Source of the DNA: an uncultured Arenicella sp.
GTDB lineage: Bacteria; Pseudomonadota; Gammaproteobacteria; Arenicellales; Arenicellaceae
Direction of reading: 5' to 3'
Length of the DNA stretch: 34,186 bases
Assembly (NCBI GenBank): GCA_937922925.1
Contig: CALAKU010000094.1
Coordinates: 1 to 34,186, forward strand
The notes beneath the pieces were generated by a model. The model did not search any database, had not been told where the DNA came from, and saw only the letters and a program-made list of their open reading frames with translations. Both the position numbers and the translations under genes were made by a program. Shown here one piece after another: positions 25,580-33,364 of the stretch (position 1 is the first letter of the stretch; every line of letters starts with the position of its first letter).

Positions 25580-26515
25580 TTAAATTGTTTCGTCAGATTT
25601 ATCCAAGCCGTTTATAAACGGAGCACGTAACTGGCCTAAGTAATTTTGCGGATAATTAGGGTTAATCAAGCCGATTGTACCAACCTGTTCTTGAGGCTGG
25701 CCTTGCCGTTCGGGATGATAATACGTGCCAAAAAGTCGATCATAAACAATCAAATTGTTGCCGTAATTGTTATCCGATTGGCGTACATCTTTAGAGTGAT
25801 GCCAACGATGCAATTCGACAACGTTAAAAATCCAATACAGCGGGCCGAGCTTGAGATCGATATTGCAATGCTGCGAATAGCCACACACTGCAGTAACCCC
25901 TAAATACATCGATAAAACCATGCCATCGGCGCCCAATAGAATCGGAAAAAACAATTCGGTAAACATAAACCATGCTTTATCGACTGGATGCGCCCTAGTT
26001 GCATTCCACCACCACAATCGTTGCGCTGAGTGATGAACTGCATGAAAGCGCCACAGCAAGGGAACTTCATGAGCCAAACGATGCCCCCAATATCGCCCGG
26101 CATCGGCCACCAGCATCAACAGTACTAACTGAGCAATTAATGGCCAGTCACTGGGCCACAATGAGCCACCAAATTGAGCTGCTAACCACACAGCCAACCC
26201 CGCTAAGAGCGCGATATACACTGGGCGAAGGAAAATCGGCAGAATCACATAGGCAACGGTTCCACTGATCAGGTCGGTAAAAAAATCGCCCTTAGGCGTA
26301 TTCCACTCGCGTCGATACGGCATGGTTAATTCGGCTAACCAGAAAAGAAATCCAAGCCCAACCACAACCGCATACGTGCTCAAGGCAACCGAAACGCCCT
26401 GCTCTAACAATACATAGATAACCGTTGGCGTGCCGACAAGTGCCAGTGGGAATAGGATTCTTTGCACAACGGCGTAGAGCACTGAGGTTTGTTTGGTATC
26501 CGACATACTTTTCAT
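25580..26515 (-). CDS. Sterol desaturase / fatty acid hydroxylase family membrane protein
   Basis: An inner-membrane di-iron hydroxylase or desaturase. Membrane segments occur at about residues 10-30, 35-55 and 75-120, and the histidine clusters are HRLAHE, HAVHHS and ELHRWHH, the ligands for the two irons. Family members act on lipid or sterol-like chains with O2; the substrate here is not evident. The frame extends to a GTG at 26551, but ATG at 26515 (MKSMSDTK, 311 residues) or 26506 fits better as a start. It lies 56 bases after the PQQ dehydrogenase start-to-stop unit on the same strand and may be its downstream operon partner. Confidence 0.85.
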   Translation of the reverse strand: MKSMSDTKQTSVLYAVVQRILFPLALVGTPTVIYVLLEQGVSVALSTYAVVVGLGFLFWLAELTMPYRREWNTPKGDFFTDLISGTVAYVILPIFLRPVYIALLAGLAVWLAAQFGGSLWPSDWPLIAQLVLLMLVADAGRYWGHRLAHEVPLLWRFHAVHHSAQRLWWWNATRAHPVDKAWFMFTELFFPILLGADGMVLSMYLGVTAVCGYSQHCNIDLKLGPLYWIFNVVELHRWHHSKDVRQSDNNYGNNLIVYDRLFGTYYHPERQGQPQEQVGTIGLINPNYPQNYLGQLRAPFINGLDKSDETI

Positions 26516-26571
26516 TTTGTTGTTCGCATAAAACCCCAAGCGAGGGAACACATAAGTGTATACGACGTCTA

Positions 26572-28737
26572 TTACTCGCGACTTAGCGAGTCATAAAAGG
26601 CTTTATCTCTAGAGCTGTTAGCTTCATTAATCACATAGGCTCGAATCGCCTCACTGGTTTTTGAATCCAGAACACCTCCAAAGTTTGGCATACCTTGACT
26701 GGCGAGCGCGCCGTTTTCAACCACACCCTGCCACGCCTCTGCGCTTTGCGTTATCGCTGAATAACGTAAATTTGGCACCAAGCCCGAAGAAAAGGCCTGA
26801 TCACCGTGACAACTCGCGCAGGTTTCTGCATAGGCATAAGCGCCCGCTTTGATCACATCTTGACCGACATCCAGCAGAGTTGGAATCGAGACGGCCGACT
26901 CAGTGCTAGCCGGGATCGGCGGCAGTTCATCAGCAGCCCCTAGTTTGAACACCATAACTCGCCCTAGTTTTGGCGTGCTGCCAGTCGGTAAGACTCCACC
27001 ATAGCCAAGCACATACACACCGCCCCATCCAGACGCCACGGCAATGTATTGCTCGCCATCTAGCTCATAAGTAATTGGCGCCGCGATTACGCCAGTTTGC
27101 GTATAAAACGACCAAAGCGGTTCACCAGATTGCGCATTAAACGCCGCAAAATGCGCATCGGCTGTGCCTTGGAACACCAAATTACCGCTGGTTGAGAGTA
27201 CGCCGCCATTCCAAGGGCCCGAATGTTCGTGTCGCCACACTTCTTGTTGTTTGACTGGGTCCCAAGCGATCAAACGGCCCTTGAGCGACGCCTTCGCCGC
27301 TTTAAATACCGCTTTGTCCGTTGGTAGCCCTGCATAGATCGAGTCTGTGCCGGTATTCCAAGTACCCAAGGTGTATTGGTAGCCGGGCTTATCAACATAA
27401 ACCCAAGGGGCTTCTTGAGCGGGAATGTAAACCAAATTGGTGTCGTGGCTGTACGACATGGGTTGCCAATTATGAGCGCCCAGCGGCCCCGGCAATTGGA
27501 TGCTCGGTGCCTTTCCAGAGTATCTCGCCGACTCCGTTTCAACCGGCCGACCGGTTTTCAGGTCAATGTGCGTTGCCCAGGTGACGGGAACAAAATTATT
27601 GGCCGATATTAATTCGCCTGTTTCACGATCAACCACATAAAAGAAGCCGTTTTTAGGGGCTTGCATGATCACTTTGCGAACTTGGCCTTGAATCTCAAGA
27701 TCCGCCAAGATCATATGCTGCGTTGCCGTGTAATCCCAATTGTCGGCCGGTGTGGTTTGGTAGTGCCAAACGTATTCGCCCGAATCGGGCCGAACCGCAA
27801 CAATGGATGATAAGAATAAGTTGTCGCCGCCTTCAGGGCTGCGAATGCTGTGGTTCCATGGCGAGCCATTGCCTACGCCGATATAGAGCAAATCCAGCTC
27901 AGGATCGTAGGCCATTGAATCCCAGGCGGTGCCGCCACCTCCGGCCTGCCAATACTCTCCTGTCCAGGTTTTTGCGGCCATCGCCATCGTCTCGTTTTCA
28001 AAGCCTTGCGCTGGGTCGCCAGGCACAGTGAAAAACCGCCAAAGCAGCTCGCCACGCTCAGCTGAATACGCACTCACATAGCCACGCACCCCCAATTCAG
28101 CGCCGCCATTACCAATAATCACTCGCCCATCAATGACGCGTGGCGCACCAGAAATCGTGTAAGGAAGGCTTTTGTCAATGGTGTTGATGTCCCAATTCAC
28201 CGCACCGGTTTTGGCATCCAGTGAGATAAGCCGCCCGTCCATGGTCGCGGTAAACACTGAGTCGCCCCAGATAGCAACGCCGCGATTAACCACATCACAG
28301 CACCCCTTAGCCGCTTGTTCTTTATCTATTTTGGGATCATAGCGCCAAATTTGCGCTCCGGTTCTGGCGTCAAGAGCGTAAACAACATTCCAAGTCGCGG
28401 TGGCATAGAGGATACCGTCGTGAACAATCGGCGTGGTTTCAATACCTCGACTGGTGCCTAAATCAAATGCCCACGCCAAGCCTAACTGATCAATATTCTG
28501 CGCATTGATGCGCTTGAGCGGCGAGTGTCGTTCCTCAGCATAAGTTCGCCCATGCGATCGCCATCCTGAATTGTCCGCATTAATAATCGCGTCGCGATCA
28601 ACACTCGAACTAGCTTGGCGGTTTTTAGTTTGCCCATGGCTTAATGACTCTTGTCTGTCAGATTGATCATGACATGCAGATAACACTAAAAAACTGAGGC
28701 AAAACAATAAGTTAAGGTTTCTTATTTTTATCACCAT
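26572..28737 (-). CDS. PQQ-dependent quinohaemoprotein alcohol dehydrogenase, lipoprotein
   Basis: A 721-residue periplasmic dehydrogenase. The signal ends in lipobox LSAC (Cys22), so it is lipid-anchored. An eight-bladed propeller (about residues 45-600) shows AWAFDLGTSRGIETTP, the vicinal cysteines of GCCDVVNRG that sit over PQQ, GGGGTAWDSMAYDP and NWDYTATQ with the presumed catalytic aspartate. A C-terminal cytochrome c domain has CASCH at 640-644 and the probable axial methionine in GMPNF. It would oxidise alcohols or aldehydes and pass electrons through haem to the respiratory chain. It is divergent from the mtoX operon. The true substrate is unknown. Confidence 0.92.
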   Translation of the reverse strand: MVIKIRNLNLLFCLSFLVLSACHDQSDRQESLSHGQTKNRQASSSVDRDAIINADNSGWRSHGRTYAEERHSPLKRINAQNIDQLGLAWAFDLGTSRGIETTPIVHDGILYATATWNVVYALDARTGAQIWRYDPKIDKEQAAKGCCDVVNRGVAIWGDSVFTATMDGRLISLDAKTGAVNWDINTIDKSLPYTISGAPRVIDGRVIIGNGGAELGVRGYVSAYSAERGELLWRFFTVPGDPAQGFENETMAMAAKTWTGEYWQAGGGGTAWDSMAYDPELDLLYIGVGNGSPWNHSIRSPEGGDNLFLSSIVAVRPDSGEYVWHYQTTPADNWDYTATQHMILADLEIQGQVRKVIMQAPKNGFFYVVDRETGELISANNFVPVTWATHIDLKTGRPVETESARYSGKAPSIQLPGPLGAHNWQPMSYSHDTNLVYIPAQEAPWVYVDKPGYQYTLGTWNTGTDSIYAGLPTDKAVFKAAKASLKGRLIAWDPVKQQEVWRHEHSGPWNGGVLSTSGNLVFQGTADAHFAAFNAQSGEPLWSFYTQTGVIAAPITYELDGEQYIAVASGWGGVYVLGYGGVLPTGSTPKLGRVMVFKLGAADELPPIPASTESAVSIPTLLDVGQDVIKAGAYAYAETCASCHGDQAFSSGLVPNLRYSAITQSAEAWQGVVENGALASQGMPNFGGVLDSKTSEAIRAYVINEANSSRDKAFYDSLSRE

Positions 28738-28763
28738 GAATGCCTGTGTTTGATTGAGCCAGA

Positions 28764-28775
28764 GTTTACGTAAAC
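28764..28775. promoter_or_regulatory. 12-base palindrome GTTTACGTAAAC in the divergent promoter
   Basis: A perfect palindrome 27 bases before the PQQ dehydrogenase start. Next to it is a second inverted repeat, ATCTAT-AAGA-ATAGAT (28777-28792). Both lie in the region shared with the mtoX operon, so a regulator binding here could control both directions. Confidence 0.4.
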
Positions 28776-28852
28776 CATCTATAAGAATAGATTTGCAGTC
28801 TGCCTAATTTCATGTCTGGGTACAACAATTCCGTGACAACAAATCTTTGGTG

Positions 28853-28858
28853 TATAGT
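28853..28858 (+). promoter_or_regulatory. Possible -10 box of the mtoX operon
   Basis: TATAGT lies about 47 bases before the mtoX start and is the best -10-like hexamer in the region. No good -35 at the right spacing is visible, so an activator may be required. Confidence 0.3.
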
Positions 28859-28904
28859 GCTCGAATAATAATAAAAATTTCACCATTTATTGGAGGATAC
28901 TCGA

Positions 28905-30263
28905 ATGATTAAATCCCTTTTCAAAGTCGCTTGCGGCTTGTTTTTAGTTAGCGCGAGTGGCATCTCTCACGCCGATGAAACCTGCATGTCGCCCTATATG
29001 GCCAAGATCGTTGGCCAAGAGGATTTTGTCTACGTATGGACCTTAGGCGAAGAAGGCTTAGGAGACGAGCAAGACAAGTTAGTTACCATTAGCGTTAACC
29101 CAGACGCGCCAGACTATGGCAAAGTCGTCGATTCACTCTCGGTTGGTGGCCGCAATGAAGCGCACCATTCCGGTTTTTCAGATGATCGTCGTTTTTTATG
29201 GGCAGGTGGTTTAGACAGCAATAAGATTTTTATCTTTGATGTACATACCGACCCAGCTAAGCCCACGCTGCACAAAACCATTGATGATTTTGTCTCAAAA
29301 AGCGGCGGTGTGGTTGGCCCACATACCTTTTACGCACTCGCTGGCCGCATGATGATTACCGGCCTTTCAAACAATAAAGACAATGGTGGCCGCACTGCCA
29401 TGGTCGAGTACTCAAACAAAGGCGAGTACGTGGCCACGCACTGGCATCCCACCGATGAAGATTTACGCGGGGCAGAAAAGTCGGGGCAATTTGCAGACGG
29501 CTACGGTTACGATGTGCGCGTTATGCCGCGCCGAAACGCCATGTTTACTTCGTCGTTCACCGGTTGGTCAAACTACATGATGGATTTTGGCACCATGTTA
29601 GCTGACCCCGAAGCCATGAAGCGCTTTGGTAACACCGCAGTGGTTTGGGATTTACATACTCGCCAACCCAAAAAAGTGTTTGATATGCCTGGCGCGCCGC
29701 TAGAAATACGCTGCGCTTGGAAGCCAAACAACAACTATTGCTTTACTACCACCGCGCTAACCTCGCAAATCTGGTTGATGTACGAAGACGAGCAAGGCGA
29801 ATGGCAAGCCAAAGCGGTAGCCGATATTGGCGATCCGTCTAAAGTCCCGTTGCCCGTCGACATATCGATTACCTCTGATGACAACGGCCTATGGGTTCAA
29901 ACTTTTATGGACGGTAAAGCGCGTTACTTTGATATTTCCGACCCATTTGCGCCCAAACAAGTGTACGAGAAAGTCATTGGTTCACAGCTAAATATGATCT
30001 CGCAAAGCTGGGACGGCAAGCGCGCTTACTTTACCTCATCACTGCTCGATAATTGGGACAAAAAAGGCGAGCTTGATGAGCAGTTTTTCAAATCCTACAC
30101 CTGGGACGGCGATAAATTGAACCTTGAATTTGAAGTCGACTTCAAAAAAGAGAAGCTCGGCAGCGCACATCAAATGCGTTTTGGTGCCTATGGTTTGTAT
30201 GGCATGGATCGGCCATGGGAAAATGAGCAAAGTGATGAGGGCGCCGACGAAGCCGCTGAATAA
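28905..30263 (+). CDS. mtoX: Methanethiol oxidase, selenium-binding protein family
   Basis: An exported protein of 452 residues from the selenium-binding protein (SBP56/SELENBP1) family. The bacterial member next to SCO and MauG genes is methanethiol oxidase, a periplasmic copper enzyme that turns methanethiol into H2S, formaldehyde and H2O2. A signal peptide is cleaved after SGISHA (about residue 24). Family motifs seen are NEAHHSGF (about residue 80), GPHTFYAL, THWHPTDED, GYGYDV and SAHQMRFG near the end, with many histidines as possible metal ligands. ATG at 28905 is preceded by GGAGG at 28892-28896; the upstream TTG at 28890 overlaps that site and is rejected. Its stop overlaps the SCO start (TAATG). 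Confidence 0.9.
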   Translation: MIKSLFKVACGLFLVSASGISHADETCMSPYMAKIVGQEDFVYVWTLGEEGLGDEQDKLVTISVNPDAPDYGKVVDSLSVGGRNEAHHSGFSDDRRFLWAGGLDSNKIFIFDVHTDPAKPTLHKTIDDFVSKSGGVVGPHTFYALAGRMMITGLSNNKDNGGRTAMVEYSNKGEYVATHWHPTDEDLRGAEKSGQFADGYGYDVRVMPRRNAMFTSSFTGWSNYMMDFGTMLADPEAMKRFGNTAVVWDLHTRQPKKVFDMPGAPLEIRCAWKPNNNYCFTTTALTSQIWLMYEDEQGEWQAKAVADIGDPSKVPLPVDISITSDDNGLWVQTFMDGKARYFDISDPFAPKQVYEKVIGSQLNMISQSWDGKRAYFTSSLLDNWDKKGELDEQFFKSYTWDGDKLNLEFEVDFKKEKLGSAHQMRFGAYGLYGMDRPWENEQSDEGADEAAE

Positions 30264-31003
30264 TGCGCCGTTTTTTCTCTAGATACCTTTTTTGGGGAGC
30301 CGCGTTTTTCGCGGCTTCTCACGTTTCGATAGCTCAAACCTCGGATTCACAGACCGCTGATCGACAAGGCGTGTTCTTAGCGCCGGGCTGGGGCAAACTC
30401 TCTTTTGAAGCACCTGAGGCAGGCACGTATACCCTACCCGCCTTAGACGCCGCAGCCGATGGTGAAGTGCTCAATCATGAAGGTAAATCGTTACAACTTG
30501 ATGATCTAACGGGCGAAAAACTCACCTTACTGAGTTTTATTTATCGCACCTGCGATGATGTGAATGGCTGCCCGCTTTCAACAATGGTGTTGTATTCCGT
30601 GGCCAATACGCTAGCTAAAGAACCCGAATTAAACGATAAGTTACGCATACTGACTTTAAGTTTTGATCCTGAAGGCGATACGCCTGAAGCGATGAGCGAA
30701 TACAAAGAGGACATCTTAGGCGACACAGACCTCGACTGGCGTTTTTTAACCACACGCTCAAATACTGAGCTATTACCGATTCTTGATGCGTATCAACAAA
30801 CGGTCGTGCAAGATCGTAAAAGCGAAGACGGTAAAGGCAAGTTCTCGCACATCTTGCGTGTGTATCTCATTGATAAAGAACGGCAAATTCGCAATATCTA
30901 CAGCCTTTCATTTTTGCATCCCGATATTCTGGTGAACGACGTCAAAACCTTGCTGATGGAAGACGCGAACATCAAGAGCCTGCAAGCTAATTCTGAACAA
31001 TGA
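30263..31003 (+). CDS. SCO1/SenC-family thioredoxin-like protein with widened cysteine motif
   Basis: A 246-residue exported thioredoxin-fold protein (signal peptide to about residue 24). SCO proteins carry copper to target enzymes using a CxxxC pair and a distant histidine. Here the cysteines are C97 and C103 in TCDDVNGCP, five residues apart, and the histidine is probably H196 (FSHILR). It is translated in a chain: its ATG overlaps the mtoX stop by one base and its stop overlaps the next start by four (ATGA). It is therefore likely to supply copper or redox activity for MtoX maturation. The wider loop may change metal handling. Confidence 0.86.
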   Translation: MRRFFSRYLFWGAAFFAASHVSIAQTSDSQTADRQGVFLAPGWGKLSFEAPEAGTYTLPALDAAADGEVLNHEGKSLQLDDLTGEKLTLLSFIYRTCDDVNGCPLSTMVLYSVANTLAKEPELNDKLRILTLSFDPEGDTPEAMSEYKEDILGDTDLDWRFLTTRSNTELLPILDAYQQTVVQDRKSEDGKGKFSHILRVYLIDKERQIRNIYSLSFLHPDILVNDVKTLLMEDANIKSLQANSEQ

Positions 31004-32280
31004 GGTTTCAATTTGCCGGCCTCGCTCTGGCATTATTGCTTTGCCAATACGCCGCTGCTGACTCGAACACTGAAGCTTCCTCTGAGGCCGCCCTACCTTC
31101 CATTCGCTTAGCGCCTGGCGACGATAAAAGCGGTTACGACTCAACCGCTTATCAAACCAATTCACTTAGTCTTGAACACCGTAAAGGAACAGCTCTTAAC
31201 CTTGCTGCGTTTGCGATTGAGCCTCAGCTTGGCCTTCCCGACCCAAAAGAGTCCCTAGAACTAGAGCCTAATGCAGCTGAAATCGCATTGGGGCGGCGTT
31301 TGTTTTTTGATCGACGTTTATCGCGCAACCAAACCATGTCGTGCGCCATGTGCCATATTCCCGAACAGGGCTTCACCAGTAACGAACTAAAACGCCCCGT
31401 CGGCTTTGAAGGTCGCAGCGTGAAGCGCAATGCGCCAAGCCTATTAAATGTGCGCCTGTATGAGCGATTTTTTGTTGACGCGCGCGAGACCAGTTTGGCT
31501 CAGCAAGCTTGGTCGCCGCTTTTAGCCAGTAACGAAATGAACAATCCGTCGATTGGCCATGTCCTTGAACAAATTAATCGCGACCCGGTTTACCAGCAAC
31601 AGTTTAAGCAGGCTTACGGTAAACCAGCCGATATGCTCAATGTTGGCTACGCCCTAGCCCAATACCAACAAAGCTTGTTGGCGGGAGACGCGGCCTTTGA
31701 TCGTTGGAAGTACGCAAGTGACAAAACCGCGCTCAGCAAGTCGCAACAGGCGGGCTTTGAGCTATTTACCGGCAAGGCTGCCTGTGCAAGCTGCCATTTG
31801 ATTGGTGATCAGTACGCGCTGTTTACCGATCAACAATTACACAATACTGGCGCAGGCTACCAAGCTTCTATGCTCGGCGAGCAAAAAGAAATCACCGTTA
31901 TTTTAGCGCCCGGCATAGAAACCACTATTCCCGCCGAAGTCGCTCAGCGCGTTGGTGAGCCCAAGCCCAATGATCTAGGCCGTTATGAAGTGAGCCTAAA
32001 CCCCAAAGATCGTTGGAAGTTTCGTACACCAACCCTTAGAAACGTTGCTTTAACTGCGCCCTACATGCATAACGGCGAGTTCTTAACGCTCAAAGACGTT
32101 GTCAATTTCTATAATCAAGGCGGCCAAGCGCATTCTGCACTAAGCCCATTGATTCGCCCCCTGAATTTAAGCGCAACAGAAGTTGATAACTTGATCGCCT
32201 TTATGCAATCACTCACCAGCAGTAAGCTAAAATTACTGGTCGCCGATGCCTTTGCGGCCGACGTTCAAGACCCCGAATAA
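31000..32280 (+). CDS. Di-haem cytochrome c peroxidase / MauG-like protein
   Basis: A 426-residue periplasmic protein with a signal peptide (to about residue 20) and two haem c sites, CAMCH at 115-119 and CASCH at 262-266. RRLFFDRRLS before the first and FRTPTLRNVALTAPYMHNG after the second are typical of bacterial CCP/MauG proteins. Such proteins either destroy H2O2 or, like MauG, oxidise residues of a partner enzyme. As the third gene of mtoX-sco-mauG, it could mature MtoX or remove the H2O2 that MtoX produces. The sequence alone does not tell which. Confidence 0.9.
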   Translation: MRFQFAGLALALLLCQYAAADSNTEASSEAALPSIRLAPGDDKSGYDSTAYQTNSLSLEHRKGTALNLAAFAIEPQLGLPDPKESLELEPNAAEIALGRRLFFDRRLSRNQTMSCAMCHIPEQGFTSNELKRPVGFEGRSVKRNAPSLLNVRLYERFFVDARETSLAQQAWSPLLASNEMNNPSIGHVLEQINRDPVYQQQFKQAYGKPADMLNVGYALAQYQQSLLAGDAAFDRWKYASDKTALSKSQQAGFELFTGKAACASCHLIGDQYALFTDQQLHNTGAGYQASMLGEQKEITVILAPGIETTIPAEVAQRVGEPKPNDLGRYEVSLNPKDRWKFRTPTLRNVALTAPYMHNGEFLTLKDVVNFYNQGGQAHSALSPLIRPLNLSATEVDNLIAFMQSLTSSKLKLLVADAFAADVQDPE

Positions 32281-32286
32281 ACTCAT

Positions 32287-32321
32287 GGCGTTAAACCTTA
32301 TTTTGTTTTACGCCGCCTTTT
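32287..32321 (+). terminator. Weak hairpin after the mtoX operon, possible terminator
   Basis: GGCGT (32287-32291) pairs with ACGCC (32310-32314), extended by AAA/TTT across one mismatch, followed by gccttttg. The stem is short and the T-run brief, so partial read-through into the next gene is likely. Confidence 0.3.
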
Positions 32322-32352
32322 GATTAAACTGCTTTAATACCTTTTTACTGTT

Positions 32353-33306
32353 ATGACTGACCCAGTGATCAAACCAAGCGAAAAACAGCCCGATGTGTTT
32401 GCTTTTTATGACAAAGGCAGCAGCACATTTTCTTATGTGGTCAAAGACCCTGATTCATCGGCGTGCGCAATCATTGATTCGGTACTGGATTTTGATTACC
32501 CCTCTGGCTCAATTCAGTATGGCAGCGCCGACGCTATTATTGACTGCATTCGCGAGCATGAACTAAACGTTGAATACCTAATTGAAACCCATGTACATGC
32601 AGATCACCTCTCTGCTGCGCCTTATATTCAAAATGTCCTAGGCGGCAAAATTGCCATTAGTAAGCACATAAAAATGGTGCAAGAAGAGTTCGGCAAGGTC
32701 TTTAACGAAGGCACCGAGTTTCAGCGCGATGGCAGTCAGTTTGATCTTTTGTTTGACGAAGACCAAGCCTACAAATTGGGCAATCTTGATTGCCTAGCCT
32801 TACACACGCCCGGCCACACTCCGGCCTGCACCACGCATATTATTGGTTCAGTCGCTTTTGTCGGCGATACGCTCTTTATGCCAGATGGCGGCACCGCGAG
32901 AGCGGATTTCCCGGGCGGTGATGCACGGACTCTATTCCATTCAATTAATCGCATCCTCGCCCTACCCGACGACACGCCTCTGTTTATGTGTCACGACTAT
33001 CAACCTAATGGGCGTGAACTCAAGTATCAAACCACCGTTAAAGAACAAAAAACTAATAACATTCATGTGATGGAAGGCGTGAGCGAAGACGACTTTGTCG
33101 CCATGCGCCAACAACGCGATAAGACCTTGGGCATGCCTACGCTCATACTGCCATCGTTGCAAACCAATATGCGCGCAGGCTATTTCCCTGAGCCAGAAAA
33201 CAATGAAACGGTGTATTTAAAAGTGCCGCTTAACGGTCTCAAGCAATCACTGGTAGCCAATAATAATTCGAAAACCAACACCAATAATAAAGATGAGTCG
33301 GCCTAA
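32353..33306 (+). CDS. MBL-fold hydrolase, persulfide dioxygenase (ETHE1)-like
   Basis: A cytoplasmic metallo-beta-lactamase-fold protein of 317 residues. The metal motif THVHADH is at 79-85, with HTPGHT (about 155), VGDTLF and CHDY further on. TARADFPGGDA recalls the ETHE1 and Blh-type group, which oxidise glutathione persulfide with one iron. No rhodanese domain is fused. The gene lies 72 bases after the di-haem protein gene and 58 bases before a sulfide:quinone oxidoreductase gene, which fits a role in clearing persulfide from sulfide oxidation. A related hydrolase activity cannot be excluded. Confidence 0.85.
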   Translation: MTDPVIKPSEKQPDVFAFYDKGSSTFSYVVKDPDSSACAIIDSVLDFDYPSGSIQYGSADAIIDCIREHELNVEYLIETHVHADHLSAAPYIQNVLGGKIAISKHIKMVQEEFGKVFNEGTEFQRDGSQFDLLFDEDQAYKLGNLDCLALHTPGHTPACTTHIIGSVAFVGDTLFMPDGGTARADFPGGDARTLFHSINRILALPDDTPLFMCHDYQPNGRELKYQTTVKEQKTNNIHVMEGVSEDDFVAMRQQRDKTLGMPTLILPSLQTNMRAGYFPEPENNETVYLKVPLNGLKQSLVANNNSKTNTNNKDESA

Positions 33307-33364
33307 GGCGAACCCTTACTGGCCTAATACTCATCACTAATAATTAAAAATTCGGAGCTCAACT

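Noticed and set aside
27723-28031. 102-codon plus-strand frame in the PQQ dehydrogenase gene
   Set aside because: Antisense shadow rich in Arg and Pro, with no domain; the opposite strand encodes a complete propeller.
28890-28904. TTG start five codons upstream in mtoX
   Set aside because: The TTG overlaps the GGAGG ribosome binding site that serves the ATG at 28905.
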